In this document: piece after piece, positions 19,550-28,857 of the stretch
Layout: each line of letters begins with the position of its first letter
Position numbering within the stretch: position 1 is the stretch's first letter
NCBI RefSeq assembly: GCF_006715975.1
Contig: NZ_VFOF01000001.1
Location: forward strand, 878,001-942,000
Reading direction: 5' to 3'
From: Zymomonas mobilis
GTDB taxonomy: Bacteria > Pseudomonadota > Alphaproteobacteria > Sphingomonadales > Sphingomonadaceae
DNA: 64,000 bases
Made by a program: the position numbers and the translations under genes
Notes under the pieces: model-generated
The model's database searches: none
Told to the model about the DNA's origin: nothing
What the model saw: the letters and a program-made list of their open reading frames with translations, nothing else

Positions 19550-22315
19550 TTATACCTCCTGTTTACGGAGCAGGATGCAGGCCAGTCCCAGATACAGAAC
19601 GGCGAATCCGGTTAAAGCTGCATACATCGTGAGAAAGGCAGGAAAGCCGAGCCCTTTGGTAAAACAACCAAGGCTGATAAGTTGGAACCATGAGGCCGGA
19701 AAGCAGCGTCCCACATGGTAGGAAATGCCGGTTAAAGTCGAAACGGGATACAGTAGTCCCGAAAAATTGACCGCAGGAATCAAGCACAGGATGGCGGTGC
19801 CAAAAATGGCTGCCACTTGAGAGCTGACAAAGGTAGAGATTAAAAGCCCAAGGCCTGTTGCGGCCAGATTATATAAGAGAGCCCCTAAGGTGAGAGCCAA
19901 AAAAGAGCCTTTTAAGGGAACACCAAGAAGCGTGACCGACAACACGACTAGCGATAAATAGGCAAACATCGCAATCGCAACATAGGGCAACTGTTTTCCG
20001 ATAAGATATTGTCGGGTTGATGCCGGAGATGCGTAGAGATTGACGATTGAGCCAATTTCTTTTTCACGTACAACCCCAAGAGCCGTTAACATTGTCGGAA
20101 TAAGGATCAAAGCCAGCATGATGGTATCAGGTACCATCGTATAAATACTGAGAAATTCCTGATTATAGACAAATCGAGGTTCGATAGAAAAAGGCAATGT
20201 CGAAGGCCCTTTATGCGTTAATTGCTGTGCCGATAATTGCGCATATTGCAGCAGAGCATTGGTCGCATAGGATTGAATATTGGCACCGAGAAAAGGCATG
20301 GCACCGCTGATACCAATACCGATAGCAGGATGCCGTCCGGCTTCGATATCTCGTCCATATCCGGCAGGGATATCGAGTGTCATTTGCGCTGTCCCATCGC
20401 TGAGACGCTTGTTCATTTGAGCGATACCGGAAGACGCCGCCGTTTCTGTAAAATAGGACGAACCTTGAAAAACCTTGACCAAGGCACGGCTTTCATTGGT
20501 TTGATCCTGATCACAGACCGTAAAGCTGATTTTGTTGACGTCGAAAGAAATACTATATGCCGACACCAGCAACAAAATAATGGGTCCCGCAATCGCAAAA
20601 GCCAGCCGTAATCTGTCCCTTAATAATTCAATCGTTTCCCGTCTGGCAAAAGCCCAAGTATAGGATAGCCATTGCGACAGTGACGAAGGAGCCTTTTTGG
20701 ACGAATGAGACGAAATATTTTGTAGTGAATTCTGTGGCGTAGTTGTGTTGTTCTTATTGTCTTTATCTTGTGACATCTGATCTTGAAGATAGTCGATAAA
20801 GGCGGCTTCTAAGGATTTTTCACCCCGCTTTTGCATGAGCTCTTCAGGCGTGCCGACCGCGAGAACATGGCCGCGATGCATTAACGAAATACGATCGCAG
20901 CAGGCCGCTTCATTCATGAAATGGGTCGATACAAAAATCGTGACATGCTTGTTACGGGAAAGGTCGATCAAATGATGCCAGAACATATCCCGAGCCGCTG
21001 GATCAACGCCGGAGGTCGGTTCATCCAGAATAAGAATATCAGGCGTATTGATACAAGCGGCGGCAAGCTGCAACCGTTGCCGGATACCTAAAGGTAAGTC
21101 AGCTGGACTGATATTGGCAAAGGGGCGCAATTCAAAATCATCGAGCGAATTATCTACGCGTTCTTCGGTTTCTTTCTCAGCGACCCGATAAAGACGCGAT
21201 TGGAGCACCAGATTTTGTCTGACCGTTAATTCCTCGTATAACGAGAAAGCCTGAGACATATAGCCGATCCGCATGCGCGTATTGAGATCGCTGCTGGAAA
21301 CGGGTTTGCCGAATAACTTGGCCGTACCGCTGGTTGCATCCAGCAAGCCAGTCAACATTTTCATCGTCGTCGATTTGCCGCAACCGTTGGAACCTAGAAA
21401 ACCAAAAATTTCGCCACGTCCGATACGGAAACTGACATTATCAACCGCCGTAAAAGAGCCAAAACGGCAAGTTAATCCATTGGCTTCAATGGCGGGCTCT
21501 GAATCACTATTTTGATAGGGTGGAATCGAAAAACCGCTGGCTTGCGTGCGTTTTTCTTCTGGAAGAAGAGAAATATAGGCTTTCTCGACAGTGGGTTGTC
21601 CGGTCTTTTTTAAAATATCATCGGTTTGTCCACTTGCCAGAATTTTTCCGTCATCCATCGCCACAAGCCATGAAAAACGGGCGGCTTCTTCCATATAGGC
21701 GGTCGAAACGATAACCGTCATAGAAGGATTGCCCGCCTGTAGCGTATCGACCAATTCCCAAAATTGTTGCCGCGACAAAGGATCGACACCTGTTGTCGGT
21801 TCATCAAGGATAAGCAGGTCAGGATTATGGACAAGGGCGCAGCAAAGGCTGACCTTTTGTTTCATACCGCCCGATAGCTTCCCGGCGGGACGGTCAAAAA
21901 AAGGCGCAAGGCTGGTGGCTTCTAATAGCTGGGTGATACGAGCATGACGAAATTCGGCATCGAGCCCGAATAGCCGTGCGAAAAAGTCGATATTTTCTTG
22001 GATAGATAAGGTCGGATAGAGGTTATGCCCTAAGCCCTGTGGCATAAATGCGACCCGAGGCAAAACCGCTTCGCGCTGTTTTTTTTGACCTATATCTGCC
22101 CCAAGGGTGATAACCTTGCCTTTTTGTAGACGTTTGACACCAGCAATGATGCCCAAAAGGGTAGATTTGCCGACACCATCAGGCCCAACCAATCCGATTG
22201 TTTTCCCCGCGGGTAAATCTAGAGAGATTTGGCGCAAGGCTTCATTCTGGCCATAATAATGGCTTAGATCGTGGATAGAAACAGCCGGATCGGAACCGGC
22301 AAAACTTTCTGCCAT
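19550..22315 (-). CDS. RbbA-like ABC transporter: two ATPase domains fused to an ABC-2 permease
   Basis: 921 residues. ATPase domain 1 covers about residues 12-245 (Walker A GPDGVGKST at 44-52, signature LSGGM at 147-151, Walker B LLILDEP). Domain 2 covers about 275-510 (Walker A GSNGCGKST at 308-316, Walker B ILILDEP). A linker rich in Ser/Asn/Gln follows, then a membrane domain of about six helices with REKEIGSIVNLYASPAS. Domain 1 has Ala in place of the H-loop His (STAYMEE), while domain 2 keeps His (STHFMNE) but has LPLGIRQ instead of LSGGQ. So one composite ATP site looks degenerate and the other intact. It works with the separate permease, HlyD and NodT proteins. Confidence 0.93.
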   Translation of the reverse strand: MAESFAGSDPAVSIHDLSHYYGQNEALRQISLDLPAGKTIGLVGPDGVGKSTLLGIIAGVKRLQKGKVITLGADIGQKKQREAVLPRVAFMPQGLGHNLYPTLSIQENIDFFARLFGLDAEFRHARITQLLEATSLAPFFDRPAGKLSGGMKQKVSLCCALVHNPDLLILDEPTTGVDPLSRQQFWELVDTLQAGNPSMTVIVSTAYMEEAARFSWLVAMDDGKILASGQTDDILKKTGQPTVEKAYISLLPEEKRTQASGFSIPPYQNSDSEPAIEANGLTCRFGSFTAVDNVSFRIGRGEIFGFLGSNGCGKSTTMKMLTGLLDATSGTAKLFGKPVSSSDLNTRMRIGYMSQAFSLYEELTVRQNLVLQSRLYRVAEKETEERVDNSLDDFELRPFANISPADLPLGIRQRLQLAAACINTPDILILDEPTSGVDPAARDMFWHHLIDLSRNKHVTIFVSTHFMNEAACCDRISLMHRGHVLAVGTPEELMQKRGEKSLEAAFIDYLQDQMSQDKDNKNNTTTPQNSLQNISSHSSKKAPSSLSQWLSYTWAFARRETIELLRDRLRLAFAIAGPIILLLVSAYSISFDVNKISFTVCDQDQTNESRALVKVFQGSSYFTETAASSGIAQMNKRLSDGTAQMTLDIPAGYGRDIEAGRHPAIGIGISGAMPFLGANIQSYATNALLQYAQLSAQQLTHKGPSTLPFSIEPRFVYNQEFLSIYTMVPDTIMLALILIPTMLTALGVVREKEIGSIVNLYASPASTRQYLIGKQLPYVAIAMFAYLSLVVLSVTLLGVPLKGSFLALTLGALLYNLAATGLGLLISTFVSSQVAAIFGTAILCLIPAVNFSGLLYPVSTLTGISYHVGRCFPASWFQLISLGCFTKGLGFPAFLTMYAALTGFAVLYLGLACILLRKQEV

Positions 22316-22319
22316 CGTA

Positions 22320-23366
22320 TCATCCCCGATCCTGCTTTAAGGTCGGCCATTGGGCAGAAGGATCGGTTCGGACATAGCCGATGCCGGTCATGCCAGCCTT
22401 TAAAATACCGTCAAGATTACGGATGGTATCAGGCATGATGCGAAGCTTGACACGGTAGACCAGTTTTTCCCGTTCGGTTTTTGTTTCGACAAATTTAGGC
22501 GTGAATTGAGCTTCGGGAGAGACGAAAGAGATTCGTGCCGGAATGAGCGTTTTGTTCAAAGCATCCAGTTTTATGCGTGCCTCATCACCGACATGTAGCT
22601 TGCCTGCGACGGCAGATTCGAAGAACACCGTCAAATAAATATCCGAAGGATCAAGCAAGGAAGCCAGTCTGCCGCCCTGACCGAGTACAGAACCTTGTTC
22701 CGCCACTCGATATTCGATTTGTCCACTGACAGGGGCGCGAATAGTCATTTCAGCAAGCGTTGCATCTAACCGAGCGATCTGTGCCGAGGCGGCTTTTACG
22801 GCTTCTTTCGCAGCGGCCACACTATGTTGGCTGGCTTGTTCTGAAAGGCTGCGGGTGGTGTAGGCGGTCTGGCTGTTTTGTAACTCCATATCCGAAACCA
22901 GTGACTGAGATGCCATCTGTTTTGTATGCATCAGTTCCTTTGCGGCCAAAGCCGCCGCAGCATGTGCTGCTGCCTGTTCGGCTTCTGCACGATGCACCGA
23001 TTCTTGTGCTTGTTCTAGATTGGCTTGTGCGGCATCCCGTTGAGCGCGTGTTTCGGCATCATCCTGTTGCGCGAGTATCTGTCCTGATTTGACCAAATCG
23101 CCTTCATTAAAGGACAGTTCGTTAATGCGTCCGGCATATTTGGCGGCAATATCAAAGCGAGTCATTTCCAGCCGCCCGTTGCTGCCTTCTATATGGGGCG
23201 GCAGGTCATTTTTATGTTCAAAATAATGCCATAGGCGGAAACCCGCTAGGGCAACACAAAGCACCAGAATACATCCGAGAATAACCCACAGCTTACCAGA
23301 CTTGTGAGGCGGGGCCTGTTCCGATGAAGGCTGTGGTTTGGAGGCGTCTTTTTTCTGGTTTTCCAT
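22320..23366 (-). CDS. HlyD-family membrane fusion (adaptor) protein
   Basis: 348 residues: a short Pro/Lys-rich cytoplasmic N-terminus, one membrane helix (about residues 27-47), a lipoyl half-motif, a long alpha-helical hairpin very rich in Ala/Gln (about 110-210), the second lipoyl half and a beta-barrel region. It bridges the inner membrane ABC proteins to the outer membrane channel. It is the first gene of the exporter operon; the ABC fusion starts 4 bp later. The promoter should be in the 345 bp AT-rich stretch before it. Confidence 0.93.
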   Translation of the reverse strand: MENQKKDASKPQPSSEQAPPHKSGKLWVILGCILVLCVALAGFRLWHYFEHKNDLPPHIEGSNGRLEMTRFDIAAKYAGRINELSFNEGDLVKSGQILAQQDDAETRAQRDAAQANLEQAQESVHRAEAEQAAAHAAAALAAKELMHTKQMASQSLVSDMELQNSQTAYTTRSLSEQASQHSVAAAKEAVKAASAQIARLDATLAEMTIRAPVSGQIEYRVAEQGSVLGQGGRLASLLDPSDIYLTVFFESAVAGKLHVGDEARIKLDALNKTLIPARISFVSPEAQFTPKFVETKTEREKLVYRVKLRIMPDTIRNLDGILKAGMTGIGYVRTDPSAQWPTLKQDRG

Positions 23367-23711
23367 GTCATAAAACTTTTATTTTGTATTATGTTAAATA
23401 AGAAATAATCAAATATGTACTGTGGAGTATCATTGATAAAAAATATGACAAGCCATAATTTTTTAAAAATATAGTGTAATTTTAATTATTTATTCTTCTA
23501 CTGATCTGAATATTCAATTAGATATATTTTGAAACAATGAAATTCTGTAGAAGAGATGAGTTTTTGGAAAAGTAAAGGTAAAGTCGACACCCTGTCTCTC
23601 TATTGCGGGAAGAGAACACCGACAAAGCTTGAATTTTAGGCATAATAAAGCATTGCGCCCCTGTATATTTGGGGCGCATTCAGGCAAAAATATTCTGAAA
23701 ATGAAGCGCTA
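23367..23711. other. AT-rich promoter region of the efflux operon, no gene seen
   Basis: 345 bp between the HlyD gene and the TPR-SPOR gene, both on the minus strand. It is very AT-rich and has only tiny frames without ribosome sites. It should hold the promoter of the exporter operon and, at its right end, the terminator of the SPOR gene. No clear operator was found. Confidence 0.5.
23654..23678 (-). terminator. Terminator-like hairpin after the TPR-SPOR gene
   Basis: An 8 bp GC-rich stem TGCGCCCC / GGGGCGCA (23654-23661 and 23671-23678) with a 9 nt loop lies 33 bp after the stop on the minus strand and is followed there by a modest T-rich run. Confidence 0.7.
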
Positions 23712-25325
23712 TTATTTCGTTTTTTTATTAATTTTTGGACTGCGAACAGCGGTTTTATAGCTGGAAGGGACGCAGGGGATTTCTTTTTGCATAAGAGCGT
23801 TACAACTTTCCTGTGCCTCTTTGGCAGAGGAAAAACCCGTGAGTAGCAAGCGGTAAACCGGACTGCCTGATTCGCTGTAGGTTATTATCTTGTATTTGGC
23901 AGCGACAGGCCATTTTGCCTGTATAGTTCTTAGCATTTTATTGCTTTGGTCAGTGACCGCTGGAGATATCGGTAATTTATGCGTTGCCAATTGAACTGCA
24001 GGAGAGGTCACCATATGGCAAGATTGGGTGGTTGATATACTGGATGGGCAGTCCTGACCTATCAGCTTGTCTTCTTTTTTAGAATACGCGGCTTCTTTTA
24101 AGGCAAGCTTGTCTTTCAATGGAGTGTCTTTTCTATCCGTCGGATTGGAAGAGGGCAGAGACACCGGCTTGGATGGATTGGTTTTCTTGCTGTTTTCAGC
24201 AAGGATTTCTTTCATCGGCAGATTGAGCGGCTTTTTGGTGGCTATTTCTGTCTGGGTGATTTGCGATCGTGGGGTCGTTTTTTCTTTTTCTGCGGCAATG
24301 GGAGCGATTACGGGATCGTCGCTGTTCGATCGGTGAGTATCGTTATTGGTGACTGGTTTTTCCGCGGGAACAGCATTTTGGGCAGAAGACGGTAAATCTA
24401 TTTCGGCGATAGTGGATGGCGCAGACGGATTAGAAGGCGTTGTCGTCACGGGAGCGGGTAAGGCAGCTGGCTGTGTGCTGCCTTGGGGCGCAGGCGCAAC
24501 TTCAGTTGGCTTTGCCAGAATGACCGGTTGTTGCGTAGGTATGATCGCCGGTTTTTGCTGTGCGGTAGAAGGTGTGACTGTAACGGGTGACGATGCGGTA
24601 GCTGGGCTAGGCATCAGGGGGGGGGGCGCGACAGCTGCGACTGTTTTTGGCGAAGTGACTGAAACTGCGGCGGTGGTTGTTGCCTGTGCTGGAGAAAGAA
24701 AACCGTAATCTTTCGCGGGTGGAACGCCGATAAAAGCCTGAAGTTGCAGCGCGCCATTCTTTTCACGAGTAATGCGGCTCCACTGGGTCAGTCTGGCATT
24801 GACCTGATCGGCGGGTAAATCTTGCCCTGCCATTTTAGATCCGTCATTCCAACGTTCAGCCATAACATAAGCAAAGGCTAAGTTTTGGCGGAGTCTGGCG
24901 GAGTTTGAAGGCGAAGATAAAAGAGGTTCCATTTTTGCAATGGCTTCGGTCGGTTCCCCCGCCAAGGCCAAAGCCAATCCGAGATCGACAGGGGATACCT
25001 TGGTTATCGGTGCCAGAATACGTTGCGCGGCATTTTTGTTATTCGTGCCGATAGCAGCCAGCGCCATATAAAGGCGGGCTTTATCGTTAGAAGGTTCGCG
25101 CGCAACCAGTTTATTCAGGCATTGCCACGCCGAAATATAGCGTCCCGCCATCAAATAAGCGCGCCCCAGCTTGAACTGAGCTTCTGAATTATCAGGCTGT
25201 TGACGGAATGCCTGCTCTGCGCTCGTGACCGCAGAAAAGCGGTCGCTGACGATATCGGCAGAGCATAATGTCGCACCGAGAACGAAGGTTGAGGCAATAG
25301 TCGTTATTTTCAGAAAAGCGTTCAA
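23712..25325 (-). CDS. Secreted TPR and SPOR domain protein
   Basis: 537 residues. A signal peptide ends near residue 23 (LCSAD). Residues about 30-175 hold TPR-like repeats (EAQFKLGRAYLMAGRY and similar). A long low-complexity linker rich in Pro, Ala, Thr and Lys follows (about 210-440). The C-terminal 80 residues look like a SPOR domain (YRLLLTGFSSAKEAQESC), which binds glycan strands stripped of peptide at division sites. It probably acts in the periplasm at the septum. A C10 run lies inside the linker codons (plus-strand G10 at 24617-24626). It has the same architecture as the protein at 61592-63505. Confidence 0.75.
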   Translation of the reverse strand: MNAFLKITTIASTFVLGATLCSADIVSDRFSAVTSAEQAFRQQPDNSEAQFKLGRAYLMAGRYISAWQCLNKLVAREPSNDKARLYMALAAIGTNNKNAAQRILAPITKVSPVDLGLALALAGEPTEAIAKMEPLLSSPSNSARLRQNLAFAYVMAERWNDGSKMAGQDLPADQVNARLTQWSRITREKNGALQLQAFIGVPPAKDYGFLSPAQATTTAAVSVTSPKTVAAVAPPPLMPSPATASSPVTVTPSTAQQKPAIIPTQQPVILAKPTEVAPAPQGSTQPAALPAPVTTTPSNPSAPSTIAEIDLPSSAQNAVPAEKPVTNNDTHRSNSDDPVIAPIAAEKEKTTPRSQITQTEIATKKPLNLPMKEILAENSKKTNPSKPVSLPSSNPTDRKDTPLKDKLALKEAAYSKKEDKLIGQDCPSSISTTQSCHMVTSPAVQLATHKLPISPAVTDQSNKMLRTIQAKWPVAAKYKIITYSESGSPVYRLLLTGFSSAKEAQESCNALMQKEIPCVPSSYKTAVRSPKINKKTK

Positions 25326-25425
25326 AATAGGGCTCTTTTTAGCAAAGCGGGGAGAATTATCCTACAGAGGACATGTTGTTTATTCGAAGGCCACCTTACA
25401 ATCGAAAATCACCTATTAAAGAGGT

Positions 25426-25487
25426 GAGATAGCTTGTTTCAAGACCGTCCTGAAAGATAAAAAGAGCCGTCTGGAACAAGCTATCTC
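25426..25487. repeat. Long inverted repeat between argC and the TPR-SPOR gene
   Basis: A perfect 13 bp inverted repeat, GAGATAGCTTGTT (25426-25438) and its complement (25475-25487), encloses 36 nt that can extend the stem further through CA/TG and GAC/GTC pairs. It lies 9 bp after the argC stop and about 100 bp before the SPOR gene, all on the minus strand. It may be the argC terminator (there is no strong T run) or a structured leader. Confidence 0.55.
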
Positions 25488-25496
25488 GAGGCAAGC

Positions 25497-26435
25497 CTAT
25501 AAGCGTAAACCGCTAGTTTCAGGGCAACCTGCCATCAGGTTGATATTTTGCACAGCGGCACCAGCAGCCCCTTTTCCGAGATTATCGAGGGCCGCGACCA
25601 ACAAAATTTGTCCGGTATCTTCATTGCCGAAAATGAATAATTCCATCCGATCAGTATCCGCACAATGTTCGATTTCAATCTGCGACATATCGGTGGATTG
25701 CGACAAGGGGCGGACTTGGATGGTGGCGGAATCCTGATGATGCGCTGCCATAACCTGATAGATATCGTCGAGGCTGACCTTTTGGGATAATAAACCTGCC
25801 GATAAAGGCACATGCACAAGCATACCACGATAGCAGGGCGCCACCGCCGGAGAGAAAATCGGCGGCATGGTTAAACCAGCATGATGCTGCATTTCTGGAA
25901 TATGTTTATGTTTGAGAGAAAGCGCATAGCTTTTGAAAGCAGAGGGTTTCTCGCCGGATTCATAGCTTTCGATCATTTTCCGTCCACCGCCGGAATAGCC
26001 GGAGACGGCATGAACCGTGAGCAATTGTTGATCGGAGATAAGCGCCGCTTCGGTCAGGGGGCGAACCAAAGACAAAAAGCCGCTGGGATAGCAGCCAGGA
26101 TTGGCCACAAGCCGTGCAGATTGGATACGTTCTTTTTGGTTTTTGGTCAGTTCAGGTAAGCCATAGACCCAATCTTTGGCTGTCCGATGGGCCGTTGAGG
26201 CATCAACAATCCGCGTTTTTGGATTTTTGACCATCGAGACCGCTTCTTTTGCGGCATCATCCGGCAGGCATAAAACAACGATATCAGCCTGATTTAAAGC
26301 TTCTTCTCGTGCGTTTTTGTTTTTGCGGTCTTCTTCGCTTAGCGTGATAATCGAAAATTCAGGCCGGCTAGCCAGTCTTTGGCGAATTTCAAGGCCGGTC
26401 GTACCCGCGCCACCATCAATAAAAAGAGCAGTCAT
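25497..26435 (-). CDS. argC: N-acetyl-gamma-glutamyl-phosphate reductase
   Basis: Reduces N-acetylglutamyl phosphate to the semialdehyde, the third step of arginine synthesis. It has 312 residues, the shorter type 2 form. The NADP motif GGAGTTG is at residues 8-14 and the catalytic Cys115 is in NPGCYPSG. The open frame extends 27 codons upstream, but MTALFIDGG is the family's normal start and lies 4 bp after the NlpC/P60 gene, with which it is probably co-transcribed. Confidence 0.94.
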   Translation of the reverse strand: MTALFIDGGAGTTGLEIRQRLASRPEFSIITLSEEDRKNKNAREEALNQADIVVLCLPDDAAKEAVSMVKNPKTRIVDASTAHRTAKDWVYGLPELTKNQKERIQSARLVANPGCYPSGFLSLVRPLTEAALISDQQLLTVHAVSGYSGGGRKMIESYESGEKPSAFKSYALSLKHKHIPEMQHHAGLTMPPIFSPAVAPCYRGMLVHVPLSAGLLSQKVSLDDIYQVMAAHHQDSATIQVRPLSQSTDMSQIEIEHCADTDRMELFIFGNEDTGQILLVAALDNLGKGAAGAAVQNINLMAGCPETSGLRL

Positions 26436-26439
26436 AATA

Positions 26440-27342
26440 TTATAATCTCCGCCGTGCCAGAATAGGCGAGGGGTGTGTCTGTGATAAGCGTGTAACAACA
26501 TCTGACAAAGCTTCAAGCGTCACACTCATCGAGAAGGCATTGGCATGAAGCAGCGTTTTTTCATCTGCCATAATACCGACATGGCCTGAAAAGAAGATAT
26601 AATCACCGCGCAATAAAGGGCTATCCGAAGGGATTTCGCTTCCCAAAAGGCTACGCTGCATATCGCTGTCACGGGGGGCTTTTCGTCCGGTCATAAGCAG
26701 GCTGAGTTGAACAAGGCCGGAGCAATCAATACCACCCGCACCGCGTCCGCCCCAAAGATAGGGTAAACCGACCATCTTTTCCGCAAAGGTTACCGGATCA
26801 GAGTTTTCTTTGCCTAAATCATCTGACAAGCAGCAATGACGTTTATGGATGTATCCGGCTTCGCTTTTGATGAAATCGCCATCTTCTTCGCCTTGAAAAC
26901 TGCTTCCTAAAGACCAGAAGTGAAGGGGATGTGATTTGATGTCAGCTTGTAAAAAAACGATCGTTTGCATGGCAGTCACAATATAAGAGGATTTATCCTC
27001 TAAAAGAGAAGCCGTGGATAAGGCCTTTAAGGGCAAATAGCCGACATAATGATCGGCAAGACTGTAACCCCAGACCCAGTTATCCGATATTTCTAGAACA
27101 GCGAAAGCTTCACCAGGTAAAAGTTGGCTGACGGATGGGCTATCATCGCTAAGGCTTTTTTGCACAAGGCAGGCGGTTGACCCGCAATAACGAATAATAG
27201 GTTTGACGTAGTGAGAAGAAAAAACACTTCCGGCTAAAGCAATATCAGCCAACCCGTCTTTAAAAGCATGGGTTCGAGGGTCTAGGGAAGATGATTTCTG
27301 CGTAAGACAAAAAACAGGTATTTCTTTTTTAACTTTGGTCAT
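26440..27342 (-). CDS. NlpC/P60 family cell wall hydrolase
   Basis: 300 residues. The N-terminal 160 residues look like two SH3-like domains, and the C-terminal part is an NlpC/P60 cysteine peptidase with Cys207 (GGIDCSGL), His254 (SGHVGIM) and His266. Such enzymes usually cut the D-Glu-meso-diaminopimelate bond of murein peptides. No signal peptide is evident, so it may act on recycled muropeptides in the cytoplasm or be exported by another route. It lies between an M17 aminopeptidase gene and argC on the same strand, and a peptide-recycling role alongside the aminopeptidase is plausible. Confidence 0.88.
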   Translation of the reverse strand: MTKVKKEIPVFCLTQKSSSLDPRTHAFKDGLADIALAGSVFSSHYVKPIIRYCGSTACLVQKSLSDDSPSVSQLLPGEAFAVLEISDNWVWGYSLADHYVGYLPLKALSTASLLEDKSSYIVTAMQTIVFLQADIKSHPLHFWSLGSSFQGEEDGDFIKSEAGYIHKRHCCLSDDLGKENSDPVTFAEKMVGLPYLWGGRGAGGIDCSGLVQLSLLMTGRKAPRDSDMQRSLLGSEIPSDSPLLRGDYIFFSGHVGIMADEKTLLHANAFSMSVTLEALSDVVTRLSQTHPSPILARRRL

Positions 27343-27446
27343 CTTCCCTCGTCCTCACTCTATAAGCCTATTGAATAAAAAGGTGTTCCTATCTCCTGAT
27401 ATTCCTAGATAAATTAATCAAACATTATTCTAATTATAAAAAATTT

Positions 27447-28841
27447 TTACCCGTTTTGGATGAAGCGCGTTTTCAACATCTGCCAAGCGGCACGCAGTCC
27501 ATAAGCTGCACCGCCTTTGGGACGACCCGCTTTGGGAGCAGCTTGCCATGCGAAGGTGTCAAAATGCGCCCATTTGATGGAGTCACCGACAAATTCTTGC
27601 AAGAACAAGGCTGCTGTAATCGCGCCAGCCATGCCGCCACTGCCTGCGTTATTGATATCGGCTATCGTGGATTTCAGCATGGTCAGATAGTCAGCCCATA
27701 AAGGCAGTCGCCATAACGGGTCTTCGACCTTGTTTCCGGCATCGGCAAGCTGTTGTGCCAATTGGTCATCATTTGAGAAGAGGGCCGGTAGATTGGGACC
27801 TAAAGCGACACGAGCAGCGCCCGTCAGGGTGGCAAAGTCGATAATCAGTTCAGGCTGGGGCTCGCTAGCTTTGGTCAAGGCATCGCCTAAGACCAAACGG
27901 CCTTCAGCATCGGTATTGCCGATTTCAACCGTGGTGCCTTTCCGGCTGTTCAGTACATCACCCGGACGCATGGCATCGCCCGAAACAGCATTTTCAACGG
28001 CTGGAATGACCATATGCAGCCGAACAGGAAGCTTCATCGCCATAATCAGATAGGCCAATGCCAAGGCATGGGCTGCGCCCCCCATGTCTTTTTTCATCAA
28101 AAGCATTGAAGAAGACGGTTTGATATCCAGTCCGCCGGAATCAAAGCAGACGCCTTTACCGACAATAGCTATTCTGGGGTGATCGGCACGTCCCCATTGC
28201 AATTCGATCAGGCGCGGCGCTCTATGTGGGGCGGCGGCACGTCCGACAGCCGCGACCATAGGATAATTGCTGTCCAATTCTTTGCCATGGGTGGTCGTAA
28301 CAATTGCCTGAAAAACGGTTGCAATTTCTTCCACAGCCTTTTGCAATTCAGCAGGCCCGCAATCGCAAGAGGGCGTATCGACCAGATCACGCACCAAAGC
28401 GGTGGCTTCGGCTTGGGCGACGATTTCATCAACGAGGCTTTGATCTGCATCCACCAACAGGACACAAGAACGACGGGCAGGCGGATCAGAACGATAACGG
28501 TCGAAATGATGCTGTGCCAGCAACCATCCAAGGGCGAGCCGTTCGACATTACCAGAGCGCAGACGATAAGTGCCTTCGGGTAACAGACTGGCCAGCTTTG
28601 CCAGATCCCAGATTGAGTTATTTTCGCTGACACCGACTAAAATCTGCGCCGGTTGTTTGTCATTAGCAGGTAACAGCAAGGATTCACCGGCCTGACCGGA
28701 AAAATGCGCTAATTGGGCAGCGGTCGCAAAATCGGCATTGTTTTTGGCTAACAATATTTCGAATTCGTCAGACGTGACCGGTATTATTTCTTGTGCCGGT
28801 TGTCCTTTATCGACTGCCAGTAAAGATTTAAACAGACGCAT
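27447..28841 (-). CDS. Leucyl aminopeptidase family protein (M17)
   Basis: 464 residues. It removes N-terminal residues from peptides in the cytoplasm using two divalent metals. The M17 signature NTDAEGRLVLGDAL is present, as is the metal-lysine block VGKGVCFDSGGLDIKPS. The N-terminal domain is short and divergent, closer to PepB-like members than to classical PepA. An unusual symmetric inverted repeat sits 17 bp before its ATG. The NlpC/P60 gene follows 104 bp downstream on the same strand. Confidence 0.92.
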   Translation of the reverse strand: MRLFKSLLAVDKGQPAQEIIPVTSDEFEILLAKNNADFATAAQLAHFSGQAGESLLLPANDKQPAQILVGVSENNSIWDLAKLASLLPEGTYRLRSGNVERLALGWLLAQHHFDRYRSDPPARRSCVLLVDADQSLVDEIVAQAEATALVRDLVDTPSCDCGPAELQKAVEEIATVFQAIVTTTHGKELDSNYPMVAAVGRAAAPHRAPRLIELQWGRADHPRIAIVGKGVCFDSGGLDIKPSSSMLLMKKDMGGAAHALALAYLIMAMKLPVRLHMVIPAVENAVSGDAMRPGDVLNSRKGTTVEIGNTDAEGRLVLGDALTKASEPQPELIIDFATLTGAARVALGPNLPALFSNDDQLAQQLADAGNKVEDPLWRLPLWADYLTMLKSTIADINNAGSGGMAGAITAALFLQEFVGDSIKWAHFDTFAWQAAPKAGRPKGGAAYGLRAAWQMLKTRFIQNG

Positions 28842-28857
28842 TTTTACGCTCCTTTAG

